Shown here: positions 1 to 8,247 of the stretch, in pieces | How positions within the stretch are numbered: the first letter of the stretch is position 1 | Layout of the letters: each line of letters begins with the position of its first letter | Source: Chitinophagales bacterium | GTDB taxonomy: Bacteria > Bacteroidota > Bacteroidia > Chitinophagales > Chitinophagaceae | NCBI GenBank assembly: GCA_017303395.1 | Contig: JAFLBN010000004.1 | Location: 62,001 to 126,000 of the forward strand | Length of the DNA: 64,000 bases | Reading direction: 5' to 3' | Position numbers and translations under genes: made by a program | Notes under the pieces: generated by a model | Databases searched by the model: none | The model's input: the letters and a program-made list of their open reading frames with translations, nothing else | What the model was told of the DNA's origin: nothing

Positions 1-1
1 C

Positions 2-556
2 GACCACGGTAAAGATCTGGAAGACAACATACACAACTACCTGAACAATGACCTGACGGTAATAGTGTACAACTTCGTAGATATGCTGTCTCACGCACGT
101 ACAGAAATGGAAGTGCTGAAGGAGCTGGCAGGCGATGAAGTATCTTATCGTTCGCTGACGGTGAGCTGGTTTGAACACTCTCCACTATACCGTGCATTGA
201 AGAAGATAGCTGATAAGAACATACAGGTAATGGTGACTACCGACCACGGCACACAACGCGTGAAAACGCCGAGCAAATGCGTAGGCGACAGGCAGACAAC
301 TACAAACCTGCGTTATAAACACGGTAAGAACCTGCAATACGAAAACCGAGATGTGCTGGCATTCCGCGACCCGAAAGAGGCGGGACTGCCACGGCCGAAT
401 GTGAGCTCTACTTTCATATTTGCCAAGGAGGATGTTTTCCTGTGCTACCCCAACAACTACAACCACTACGTGAACTACTACCGCAATACCTTCCAACACG
501 GTGGTATATCGCTGGAAGAGATGCTGGTGCCGGTAATCAGGCTAGTAAGTAAATAG
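2..556 (+). CDS. porX: PorX-type response regulator, C-terminal PglZ domain (partial)
   Basis: The reading frame is open from the first bases of the window, so this is only the C-terminal 184 residues. They match the PglZ/alkaline-phosphatase-like domain of PorX, the CheY-PglZ protein that controls type IX secretion genes in Bacteroidota. Visible hallmarks are the VYNFVDMLSHARTEME stretch, the TDHG metal-site motif near residue 80, NLRYK, and the YPNNYNHYVNYYRNTFQHGG block that precedes the family's usual C-terminal LEEMLVP. The receiver domain lies outside the window. PorX normally works with the sensor PorY and sigma factor SigP; neither is visible here. A strong terminator follows. Identification is from family knowledge; the match is close over the whole visible length. 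Confidence 0.88.
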   Translation, partial: DHGKDLEDNIHNYLNNDLTVIVYNFVDMLSHARTEMEVLKELAGDEVSYRSLTVSWFEHSPLYRALKKIADKNIQVMVTTDHGTQRVKTPSKCVGDRQTTTNLRYKHGKNLQYENRDVLAFRDPKEAGLPRPNVSSTFIFAKEDVFLCYPNNYNHYVNYYRNTFQHGGISLEEMLVPVIRLVSK

Positions 557-580
557 ATTTTATTGAATTGATATAATTAA

Positions 581-610
581 ACCACGATTAGCTGTTAATC
601 GTGGTTTTTT
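581..610 (+). terminator. Rho-independent terminator after porX
   Basis: Perfect 10-bp stem (581-590 with 596-605), 5-base loop, followed directly by a T run. It ends the porX transcript and separates it from moxR. Confidence 0.85.
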
Positions 611-705
611 ATTGGCTGCAGATATAGGCTTTTCACAAAAAATTATAGCTCCCGAACCTGCACCAGAGCATATAAATCTGTAAACTTGTAGAAAGCTTGG
701 TATAT

Positions 706-1698
706 ATGACAGAACCTACATCTGAAGCTGTAACTACAAATCCGACAGAGTCTGTACAACACCTCATTTCGCAGATAGAAAAAGTAATACGCGGCAAGCG
801 CCATCAGATAGAAATGGTGCTTACCTGCCTGATAGCAGGCGGCCATATACTGATGGAAGATAACCCCGGTACAGGTAAAACTGTACTTGCCCGAACATTG
901 GCACAATGCATCAGTGGAGAGAAGGAAGGCGAACATGTAATCTTCAAGCGTATACAGTTTACACCGGACCTCTTGCCGATGGACCTGATAGGCACCTATA
1001 TCTTCGACGACAGAAACAAGGAATTCATATTTAAAAAAGGTCCGCTGTTTTGCAATGTATTGCTGGCAGACGAGATAAACCGTGCCTCGCCAAAAGTGCA
1101 GAGTGCGCTGCTTGAGGCTATGGCTGAGCACCAGATAACTGCAGGCGACAGCACCATCAAACTGGAGCGCATGTTCTTTACCATAGCCACACAAAACCCG
1201 ATAGAGATGGAAGGCACGTACCCACTGCCAGCAGCACAACTCGACAGGTTTTTCATGAAAATATACTTTGGCTATGTAGATGAACAAACAGAGCTGAACA
1301 TCTACCGCGAATATGTTTCTATTGCTGATAATCTGGTATCGCTGCAACAGGTGCTGAGCCTGAGTGATATACTGACACTGCAACAGGAAGCAGAGCGCGT
1401 GTTTGTACACGAAGAGATATTGAAAGCTGTGAGCAATCTGGTACGCGGTACACGCGAGCATCAGGATATTGCAGTAGGTGCATCTACACGTAGTGGCATT
1501 GCCTTCATTAAATGCCTGCGTGCATACGCGCTGCTACGCGGACGCAGCTTTGTGATAGAAGATGACGTGAAAGACATAGCTCGCAATGTGCTGGATCATC
1601 GTCTGGTGTATCGCAACAAAGACGGCAAACAGAAAGCACTTGACAGCATCATTAACAAAGAAGCAGAACGACTGGCGAAACTGAAACTATATGCATAA
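706..1698 (+). CDS. MoxR-family AAA+ ATPase
   Basis: A 330-residue AAA+ ATPase of the MoxR/RavA group, thought to act as a chaperone in maturation of metalloproteins or envelope complexes. Walker A (NPGTGKT) lies at residues 53-59, Walker B (ADEINR) at about 121-126, followed by the MoxR-typical SALLEAMAE and the sensor-1 stretch ATQNPIEMEGTYPLPAAQLDRF at about 161-182. The ATG at 706 is preferred over an upstream TTG three codons away because the latter adds nothing conserved. The usual partner, a DUF58/VWA protein, is absent: the next gene is a secreted TPR protein that overlaps the 3' end by 8 bases, so the two are probably translationally coupled. Confidence 0.92.
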   Translation: MTEPTSEAVTTNPTESVQHLISQIEKVIRGKRHQIEMVLTCLIAGGHILMEDNPGTGKTVLARTLAQCISGEKEGEHVIFKRIQFTPDLLPMDLIGTYIFDDRNKEFIFKKGPLFCNVLLADEINRASPKVQSALLEAMAEHQITAGDSTIKLERMFFTIATQNPIEMEGTYPLPAAQLDRFFMKIYFGYVDEQTELNIYREYVSIADNLVSLQQVLSLSDILTLQQEAERVFVHEEILKAVSNLVRGTREHQDIAVGASTRSGIAFIKCLRAYALLRGRSFVIEDDVKDIARNVLDHRLVYRNKDGKQKALDSIINKEAERLAKLKLYA

Positions 1699-3736
1699 TA
1701 CCCGTCTTGCTGAAAAAGCCGGCAGGTTTGCATTTGTACTAAGCCTGTGGGCTTGTATGCTATTTTCTTTTGTGGCAGATGCACAACCTATGATGCATCG
1801 CAAAAACCCGACGCAGCGCTACGAGATAGATGCAAAGCGTATGGGTACGGATATGCTAAGCCCCGATGCATTGCCACGCAGCAGAGAGTTTAAACGAATA
1901 GACAGCAGCTACTATGTTGGCTGGTTGTATGAAGGCGCCTATAAACATGAGCATGCTGCAGATTATCTTGGTTATAAGAACGCAGCACAACCTTTGGAGA
2001 AAGCACTGGCACTGATAGAGCGCGACTATAGAAAAGAACTGGCTACACGCAGTGCAGATGTGGCAGTGTATGTATATGCATATCGCTATCAGATAGACTA
2101 TACAACCATAGCCTATTTGCTGATGGATTGCTATGCCAATACAGAAGAGCCTGTAAAAGTATACAACCTGCTACGCCGTACTTTGAAGTGGAATTTTCAG
2201 CGAGACTATATGCTGGATGCATATAACTATTTGGGGTGGACAGTGCACCGCAACCGTTTCTACACAACAGATAAATACTTCTTTCTGAAAAACAGCATTG
2301 AAGCAAATGAAAAGCTGGCAAACAGGTATCTGGATTCGGGCCTGCGACGTATAGAAATAAACAGAAGGCTGAACACAGGTATATTTCCACCGGGATATGA
2401 ACAACAGGAAAAAAACAGTGTATATCACTACAAGGCCATGCTATACAGCTATGCCATCAAGGTAGACTCTGCAAAGTATTTTTACGAACTGCTACGCAAG
2501 AGTGGCATCTTCCCGCACAATAACTATGCAACATTCCGCGGTATCTGTGGCGATTTTCGTGAGGCGGAAAAAGAATATGAAGAAGCGATATCGCAAGACA
2601 GTAGAGACAAACGCCTGAAAGAATGGGCATACTACACCAGCATCATCGACATATACAAAGGGCAACCTAAAGAGGGCATTTCTTTGATGCGCGATATGAT
2701 AAAAGCCAATGGCTCTACACCGGGCTATGGCTGGTACAATATTGCATTGGCAAGGGCTTCTTACTACGATGGTGAATTGCCTGAAGCACAGCGCTACATC
2801 AACAAAGCGGCAGAGTTTAAAGAACTGCATATTGGTACTACACTGGGGCAAACGCATTACGACTTCAGCACACAACTGGTGAAGTTGATGAACAAAGAAG
2901 CAGAACTGGAACATCAGAAATTTGAAAACAACAACTGGTGGTACAACCCGAGTGTGCTGACAAATATGGCGAAACTGCTGAGCGAAAAATACGTGCAGCA
3001 GTATCTTATCATCAACCAGTTTGCCATGAACCCTGAAAGGGATAAAGTGGTGTACAAGCTCTTCAGTACAGAAAGCACTGTAAGCTGGGATGAGATATGG
3101 TACCTAATAAAAGATTTCAGTACCAAGTTTTTCCTGAAACGTTTTGAGAAAGAAGCGCAGACGGATGATAGAAAGTACGTGCGCAAATACTTTAAACTGT
3201 TTGTGGCAAAGCTGCAGATGAAGCAGGGCAATTATAAAGAAGCCCGCATACTGCTTGATGAAATATTGCGCGACCCGAATACAGATAGTGAATACGAAAA
3301 ACTATTCCTTGCCCGTGTGATACAAGCACAGGCGGAATGTGCGCAAGAACGCAAAGACAATCTTGCCTACAATAACCTTATGTACAAACTGTATGTGCTG
3401 TATCCGCAACTGATACCAAACAGCGGGCTCAAGATGAATATGCAGCTACATGTTGTAGGGCAGGCAGATGAGAAAGTAGTAGAACGATTAAAAGCATGCA
3501 ATATCAACTGGACAGGCAGCAGCAATAATGCCCCCGAAGCATACATCAGCTTTAGTGGAAGTGGTAACAAAAAGCGCATCAACTACTATGTGATGGATAA
3601 GCGTGGTGAGTACATAGTGCAACAAAGTTCATTTGCATATAGCAAGCCGGAAGCTGCAGCGGTGCAACTGGCATATAAACTATTCAATATTGGGGTGAAG
3701 GATATGGAGAAGGAAAAAGAAAAGGATAAGAAATAA
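1691..3736 (+). CDS. Large secreted TPR-like protein coupled to moxR
   Basis: A 681-residue protein with an N-terminal signal peptide (hydrophobic run at residues 13-31 ending in VADAQ), followed by helical, TPR-like repeats throughout: Tyr/Ala-rich helices such as EAQRYINKAAEFKEL and NYKEARILLDEILRDPN. The last 20 residues are very lysine- and glutamate-rich. The ATG overlaps the moxR stop region by 8 bases. I do not recognise a named family. The location suggests a periplasmic scaffold that works with the MoxR ATPase or is assembled through it, but this is inference from gene order only. A bidirectional hairpin terminator follows. Confidence 0.75.
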   Translation: MHNTRLAEKAGRFAFVLSLWACMLFSFVADAQPMMHRKNPTQRYEIDAKRMGTDMLSPDALPRSREFKRIDSSYYVGWLYEGAYKHEHAADYLGYKNAAQPLEKALALIERDYRKELATRSADVAVYVYAYRYQIDYTTIAYLLMDCYANTEEPVKVYNLLRRTLKWNFQRDYMLDAYNYLGWTVHRNRFYTTDKYFFLKNSIEANEKLANRYLDSGLRRIEINRRLNTGIFPPGYEQQEKNSVYHYKAMLYSYAIKVDSAKYFYELLRKSGIFPHNNYATFRGICGDFREAEKEYEEAISQDSRDKRLKEWAYYTSIIDIYKGQPKEGISLMRDMIKANGSTPGYGWYNIALARASYYDGELPEAQRYINKAAEFKELHIGTTLGQTHYDFSTQLVKLMNKEAELEHQKFENNNWWYNPSVLTNMAKLLSEKYVQQYLIINQFAMNPERDKVVYKLFSTESTVSWDEIWYLIKDFSTKFFLKRFEKEAQTDDRKYVRKYFKLFVAKLQMKQGNYKEARILLDEILRDPNTDSEYEKLFLARVIQAQAECAQERKDNLAYNNLMYKLYVLYPQLIPNSGLKMNMQLHVVGQADEKVVERLKACNINWTGSSNNAPEAYISFSGSGNKKRINYYVMDKRGEYIVQQSSFAYSKPEAAAVQLAYKLFNIGVKDMEKEKEKDKK

Positions 3737-3752
3737 CTAATGTATATAAACG

Positions 3753-3779
3753 AGAACAGCCACCTGATAGGTGGCTGTT
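3753..3779. terminator. Hairpin terminator between convergent genes
   Basis: Perfect 12-bp stem (3753-3764 with 3768-3779) and a 3-base loop, between the converging TPR gene and FAH-family gene. T tracts are modest on both sides, so it can serve either strand. Confidence 0.75.
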
Positions 3780-3800
3780 CTATTATGTTGTTATGTAAGA

Positions 3801-4805
3801 TTACATCTTCTTCTGTGCAAGGATGCTCCAGTCTGTATTTTCTGCAACTATGGTATTGCTCAGTTTACCCAAGCCATCAATTTCCATTTCAACCACATCG
3901 CCCGGTTGTAGCCACTGTACTTTATAGTTAGGGTCGTTCAGCAGGCCTGTACCATTCAGTTCCAAAAAACAACCTGTACCTACTGTACCGCTACCTATCA
4001 CATCGCCCGGCAGTATGTCTGCACCATAAGCACAACGCTCAATGATTTCAGCAAACGTCCAGTCCATATCTCCCATATTACCTTCGCTCACCTGTACACC
4101 ATTTACCCAGCATTTCATGCCAAGATTGTAATTGTTACCTACATGGTTTGGTTTTGCAGGTATTTTGTATGGTTCAAGTTCATCAGGTGTAACCAGCACA
4201 GGGCCTATCACTGTGCTGAAGTCTTTACCTTTTGCAGGGCCGAGGTTCAGCAGCATTTCTTCCATTTGCAGTGTACGCGCGCTCATGTCGTTCATGATCA
4301 TGTAGCCTGCAATGTATTTATCAGCTTCTGAGGCTTTGATGTTGCGGCCTTTTTTGCACAGCACTACAGATGCTTCCAATTCAAAATCCAGCTTCTGGAA
4401 ATGATCGGGCATACAAACTATATCGCCGGGGCCTTGTATCGCATTGTGATTGGTAAAGTAGAAAATAGGATACTGGTCGAACTCGGCAATCATATCTACC
4501 TTACGGTTGCGGCGTGCAGCAGCTACGTGCTGACGGAACGCATAACCATCGCGGCAAGAAGTAGGATTAGGAACCGGAGCCATAATAACAGCACCTGCAT
4601 AAGGCGTGCCTTCAAGACTCAGTTTGCCGCTCTTAATATCATCTTCCGTTTTTCTCGCTACATCAACCAGTGCTTCCCAATCATTCAGCATTGGCATGAT
4701 GGTAGATGGCAATGATGCGTTTGCAGTATTTGTATCGTACAAATTGTTGTTTACCAGAAACGCTAATTGCTCTTTACCGTTTTTAGAATATGTTACCAGT
4801 TTCAT
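3801..4805 (-). CDS. Fumarylacetoacetate hydrolase (FAH) family protein
   Basis: A 334-residue member of the FAH superfamily, metal-dependent enzymes that cleave C-C bonds of beta-diketo acids; one member completes tyrosine degradation. The conserved core starts near the DYPIFYFTN-like region; acidic metal ligands are seen in LDFELEASVVL, followed by the family motif NDMSAR and the C-terminal GDVIGSGTVGTGCFLELNG. The start is ATG 4805 (MKLVTYSK), not the ATG 24 codons upstream, because a TAnnTTTG promoter box at 4827-4834 lies inside the longer version. The exact substrate cannot be fixed: fumarylacetoacetase, an acylpyruvate hydrolase or another beta-diketo acid hydrolase are all possible. 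No tyrosine-degradation neighbours are seen, though hutH lies elsewhere in the window. Confidence 0.85.
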   Translation of the reverse strand: MKLVTYSKNGKEQLAFLVNNNLYDTNTANASLPSTIMPMLNDWEALVDVARKTEDDIKSGKLSLEGTPYAGAVIMAPVPNPTSCRDGYAFRQHVAAARRNRKVDMIAEFDQYPIFYFTNHNAIQGPGDIVCMPDHFQKLDFELEASVVLCKKGRNIKASEADKYIAGYMIMNDMSARTLQMEEMLLNLGPAKGKDFSTVIGPVLVTPDELEPYKIPAKPNHVGNNYNLGMKCWVNGVQVSEGNMGDMDWTFAEIIERCAYGADILPGDVIGSGTVGTGCFLELNGTGLLNDPNYKVQWLQPGDVVEMEIDGLGKLSNTIVAENTDWSILAQKKM

Positions 4806-4826
4806 TGTATCATTAGTTTGAGGCAG

Positions 4827-4834
4827 CAAAATTA
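4827..4834 (-). promoter_or_regulatory. -7 promoter box of the FAH-family gene
   Basis: Minus-strand TAATTTTG matches the Bacteroidota -7 consensus TAnnTTTG and sits 21 bases before ATG 4805. No clear -33 TTTG is seen. Confidence 0.55.
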
Positions 4835-4926
4835 AGCTATTAACATGGTATAAGAAATGACTATTTGAAGCCTGCATTTTATTAAATGGGATTTATCTTA
4901 TTATTGTATACCCAAACTGCACACAT

Positions 4927-5586
4927 ATGATACCATACGAACAGCTATTTGAGAATAATAAAAAGTGGGTAGCAGACAATGTTGCCAAAAATGCTGACTT
5001 TCTGGATAAACTATCCCGAGACCAGACGCCTGAATACCTGTACATAGGCTGTAGCGACAGCCGTGTACCTGCCAACGATATTATGGGACTGGAACCGGGC
5101 GAGGTGTTTGTGCACCGCAATGTTGCTAATCTGGTGGTATCGATAGACATGAACGTGATGAGCGTTATTAACTATGCTGTGCGCCACCTGAAGGTGAAAC
5201 ATGTGATAGTATGTGGCCACTACAACTGTGGTGGTGTTAAGGCTGCTATGACGCCAACAGACCTCGGCATCCTGAACCCATGGTTGCGGAACATACGCGA
5301 CGTATACAGGCTGCACGAAGAAGAACTTGATAACATTACAGACGAGCATGCTAAATATAACCGTCTAGTAGAACTGAATGTGTATGAACAATGCCTGAAT
5401 GTGATAAAAACAGCTGCAGTACAGGAAGAATACATTGAAAGCGGCTACCCTCGCGTACATGGCTGGGTGTTTGACCTGAAAACGGGCTTGCTGAAAGACC
5501 TGCAATTTGACTTTGAGGCTTCTCTGAAAAAAATACAGAAACTTTATGATTTGACCGGCTTCATGAAGGCACAGAAGAATAAATAG
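4927..5586 (+). CDS. can: Beta-class carbonic anhydrase
   Basis: A 219-residue zinc enzyme that interconverts CO2 and bicarbonate. The beta-class zinc site is complete: Cys42 and Asp44 in GCSDSR, His98 and Cys101 in CGHYNCGG, plus the conserved VHRNVAN strand at 62-68. Length and architecture are normal for the E. coli Can-like group. It is divergent from the FAH-family gene and followed closely by an acyltransferase gene with its own promoter. It probably supplies bicarbonate for carboxylases. A gamma-class carbonic anhydrase homologue is also present in this window at 29238-29750. Confidence 0.95.
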   Translation: MIPYEQLFENNKKWVADNVAKNADFLDKLSRDQTPEYLYIGCSDSRVPANDIMGLEPGEVFVHRNVANLVVSIDMNVMSVINYAVRHLKVKHVIVCGHYNCGGVKAAMTPTDLGILNPWLRNIRDVYRLHEEELDNITDEHAKYNRLVELNVYEQCLNVIKTAAVQEEYIESGYPRVHGWVFDLKTGLLKDLQFDFEASLKKIQKLYDLTGFMKAQKNK

Positions 5587-5602
5587 ATATATGGCGATTG
5601 CG

Positions 5603-5610
5603 TAATTTTG
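5603..5610 (+). promoter_or_regulatory. -7 promoter box of the LpxL-like gene
   Basis: TAATTTTG, seven bases before the ATG at 5618. The spacing implies a transcript with almost no leader. The surrounding bases form a GCGATTGC/GCAACGC near-palindrome. Confidence 0.5.
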
Positions 5611-5617
5611 CAACGCA

Positions 5618-6484
5618 ATGTATTACCTGCTTTTAATATTGTTTTATCCCTTAGCGGCACTACCGCTAAGGGTTTTATATATCATCTCTGATGTAGTTTA
5701 TTTCTTTCTGTACAAGGTATTTAAATACAGGGTAGATGTGGTGACGGATAATCTACACAACGCCTTTCCTGAAAAAAATGTAGCAGAGATAACAGCTATC
5801 ACCAAACGCTTCTACAAAAACTTTTGCGACCAGTGGATAGAAATGCTGAAGTTGCTGAGCGTATCTGATAAAGAACTAAGCGAACGTTTCAAGGGCGACT
5901 GGGAAGTACTGGAACAACTGAGGCTGGAAAACAGAAATGCCTATGTGCTGATGGGGCATAGCTTCAACTGGGAATGGGCCAATGTGGTGAGCCAGCTGAA
6001 CATCAAACAACAAATGGCTGGTGTGTATCTGCCGCTTGAAAATAAAGCATTCGACAGATTTGTATTGAAGCTACGCAACCGTGCAGGCGGTATGATGATT
6101 TCAATGAAATCGCGCAAGGAAGCATTTGCATTGTTATCGCAAAAGCTGCATGTACTGGGGCTTATTGCAGACCAGAATCCATCTAACCTGAACAATGTGC
6201 TATGGGTAAACTTCATGCACAGAGATGCTCCTTTCTTTGTGGGGCTCGCTTATCTGGCACAAAAGAACAAGGCTGCTATCGTATTGAGCAAGATTGTAAA
6301 AACGAGTCGCGGGCACTACTATATGAATATGAAACGCTTATGCGATGATGCATCTACAATGCAAGCAGAAGACATCGTTCGTCAGTACGTTGCCTTTCTT
6401 GAAGAGCAGATACGCGAACAACCTGAAAGCTATATGTGGACACACCGCAGGTGGAAGCACACCAAGCCTGCTACGGAACAATAA
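5618..6484 (+). CDS. LpxL/HtrB-like lipid A acyltransferase
   Basis: A 288-residue membrane-bound acyltransferase of the lysophospholipid/lipid A family, which transfers secondary fatty acyl chains to lipid A at the inner membrane. It has an N-terminal hydrophobic anchor (residues 1-33) and the catalytic HX4E motif as His114-Glu119 in GHSFNWEW. The DQNPSN block near 189 and the C-terminal YMWTHRRWKH are typical of LpxL proteins. The 3' end overlaps the converging lipid kinase gene by 14 bases. In Bacteroidota the homologue often acts on lipid A or on aminolipids; which one cannot be told from sequence alone. Confidence 0.88.
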   Translation: MYYLLLILFYPLAALPLRVLYIISDVVYFFLYKVFKYRVDVVTDNLHNAFPEKNVAEITAITKRFYKNFCDQWIEMLKLLSVSDKELSERFKGDWEVLEQLRLENRNAYVLMGHSFNWEWANVVSQLNIKQQMAGVYLPLENKAFDRFVLKLRNRAGGMMISMKSRKEAFALLSQKLHVLGLIADQNPSNLNNVLWVNFMHRDAPFFVGLAYLAQKNKAAIVLSKIVKTSRGHYYMNMKRLCDDASTMQAEDIVRQYVAFLEEQIREQPESYMWTHRRWKHTKPATEQ

Positions 6485-7349
6485 CTTTCTGCAAGCCTTT
6501 CTTTATTGTAAATCTGATTTTGTTTTCGCACTCGTGTGCATCACCATCTGTCTGCATCAGGCGTAGTTGCGGGTGAGATATCACTACTTCTCTCGCCCTG
6601 AAGTGTTGTACATACGGGCTTTTCAGAATGCTGCCATTCATAGCACGGAAGGCAATTAAACCACCAAGTATACGTGGGAAGTTTCTGATAATAACCACAT
6701 CAAACAAACCATCTGTCCAGTTGGCATCGGGTGCTATCTGGAAATTGTAGCCAAACTGCTTGCCATTTGCTACTGTTATGATGAATGCTTTTTCCTGTAG
6801 CTGTTTGCCATCTATTTCAATATCCCATTTCCATGCTTTGTACATCCAAAGGTATTTGGTAACAAGCCAGCTATACATAGCAAAACCACGCCTTACACTC
6901 TTGGCAAACTTGCGTGAAATAAGTGCATCGAAAGCCACACCTGCATTGCTGATAAACGGACGCTCGTTTGCATAGCCGATGTCCATCTTTATCACATTAC
7001 CTTTGTTGATAACAGCGATTGCTTCCTGTTCTTTCAGCGGTATGCCCATGGTGCGTGCCATACCATTGCCACTGCCTTTGGGTATGATGGCAAGGCAGGT
7101 ATCAGTATCGAGCAGGCCTGCTACAATATCGTTTACAGAGCCATCGCCACCAACAGCTACTACTGCATAAGCGCCCTTTGCAGACGCTTCTTTGGCCAAG
7201 ACAGTACCATGCTTAGCGTATTGGGTATATTGTATTTCGTAAGAATATTGTTGTAGATCGAGTGTAGTATCAATAGCATGCTGGATAGCTTTTTGCCTGT
7301 CTACACCCGAGCGAGGGTTTATTATAAACACCAAGTGTTTCTTGTTCAT
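6471..7349 (-). CDS. YegS/DagK-type lipid kinase
   Basis: A 292-residue diacylglycerol-kinase-family enzyme that phosphorylates lipid hydroxyl groups with ATP. The nucleotide-binding motif GGDGS is at residues 67-71, preceded by the N-terminal INPRSG motif, with the GSGNGMARTMGIP loop near 100. It overlaps the 3' end of nadC by 4 bases (ATGA arrangement), so the two are co-transcribed and coupled, and it converges on the LpxL-like gene. The true substrate (diacylglycerol, phosphatidylglycerol, sphingoid base or undecaprenol) is unknown; Bacteroidota make sphingolipids, so a sphingosine-kinase-like role is conceivable but unproven. Confidence 0.87.
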   Translation of the reverse strand: MNKKHLVFIINPRSGVDRQKAIQHAIDTTLDLQQYSYEIQYTQYAKHGTVLAKEASAKGAYAVVAVGGDGSVNDIVAGLLDTDTCLAIIPKGSGNGMARTMGIPLKEQEAIAVINKGNVIKMDIGYANERPFISNAGVAFDALISRKFAKSVRRGFAMYSWLVTKYLWMYKAWKWDIEIDGKQLQEKAFIITVANGKQFGYNFQIAPDANWTDGLFDVVIIRNFPRILGGLIAFRAMNGSILKSPYVQHFRAREVVISHPQLRLMQTDGDAHECENKIRFTIKKGLQKVIVP

Positions 7350-8185
7350 GAAAGTTGTGCTTTAAGGCTCAGGTCCATGCTGACTGCGTGGTGAATGATA
7401 GCGCCGACAGATATGAAGTCTACACCTGTTTTTGCATAGGCTTCTATATTCTCGATAGTAATGCCGCCTGAAGCTTCTGTTTCGTATTTACCATCTATCA
7501 GCTTCACAGCTTCCACCATCAGTTCAGGTGTGTAGTTGTCCAGCATAATCCGGTCTATACCACCAGTAGCCAATACACGTTTTACATCGTCGATAGTACG
7601 TGTTTCCACTTCTATCTTCAGATCCAGATTATTGTCCTTCAGATACTGCCTCGTCTTCTCTATAGCTTTTTCGATGCCACCACAAAAATCTATGTGGTTG
7701 TCTTTCAGCATCACCATATCGTACAAACCCATACGGTGATTTTCACCACCTCCAATTTTTACAGCCAGCTTCTCGAATGCGCGGAACAATGGTGTTGTTT
7801 TGCGTGTATCAAGTATGCGGGTTTTATACCCCTTTAGCTTTTGTACATATTGATTGGTAAGTGTTGCAATACCACTCATGCGTTGCATACAGTTGAGCGA
7901 TAAACGCTCTGCCTGTAATATAGTATGCACTTTTGCGGCAACTTCGAAAGCTATATCGCCATACTTCACTATATCGCCATCGTTTTTGTAGATGGTAAAT
8001 GTTGCTTCAGGTTCCAAATAATGAAAAATATCCTGTGCCAATTGTACACCGGCAAGTATGCCATCTTCTTTCACCTTCAGTACGGCTTTACCCATTGCAT
8101 CTGGTGCAATAGACGAGAGGGTTGAGTGGTCGCCACTACCAATATCTTCTTTCAGCGCTGCAGCTATGAATTCCTGAGTTGTCAA
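7346..8185 (-). CDS. nadC: Nicotinate-nucleotide pyrophosphorylase (carboxylating)
   Basis: A 279-residue quinolinate phosphoribosyltransferase that makes nicotinate mononucleotide from quinolinate and PRPP in NAD synthesis. Conserved stretches include the N-terminal EDIGSGDHST, the RMSGIATLT segment, the LDTRKTTP motif, GGGENHRMGLYDMVMLKDNH and the C-terminal EASGGITIENI. The start is a TTG: the codon at 8185-8183 is the only initiator that keeps the conserved N-terminus, and no ATG or GTG exists between it and an upstream in-frame stop. A TAnnTTTG promoter box lies 19 bases upstream. nadA and nadB are not in the window. The lipid kinase gene follows with a 4-base overlap. Confidence 0.94.
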   Translation of the reverse strand: MTTQEFIAAALKEDIGSGDHSTLSSIAPDAMGKAVLKVKEDGILAGVQLAQDIFHYLEPEATFTIYKNDGDIVKYGDIAFEVAAKVHTILQAERLSLNCMQRMSGIATLTNQYVQKLKGYKTRILDTRKTTPLFRAFEKLAVKIGGGENHRMGLYDMVMLKDNHIDFCGGIEKAIEKTRQYLKDNNLDLKIEVETRTIDDVKRVLATGGIDRIMLDNYTPELMVEAVKLIDGKYETEASGGITIENIEAYAKTGVDFISVGAIIHHAVSMDLSLKAQLS

Positions 8186-8204
8186 ACCGATGTAATTTAG
8201 GCTG

Positions 8205-8212
8205 CAAAACTA
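8205..8212 (-). promoter_or_regulatory. -7 promoter box of nadC
   Basis: Minus-strand TAGTTTTG, 19 bases upstream of the TTG start of nadC. It supports the TTG start and a short leader. Confidence 0.5.
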
Positions 8213-8247
8213 CTAAATAGCCGACATAACATAAGTATAACGATTTA

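Noticed and set aside
643-1461. Long open frame on the minus strand opposite moxR (272 codons)
   Set aside because: It is the antisense shadow of a clear AAA+ gene; the translation is Cys/Tyr/His-rich without domains or a signal peptide.
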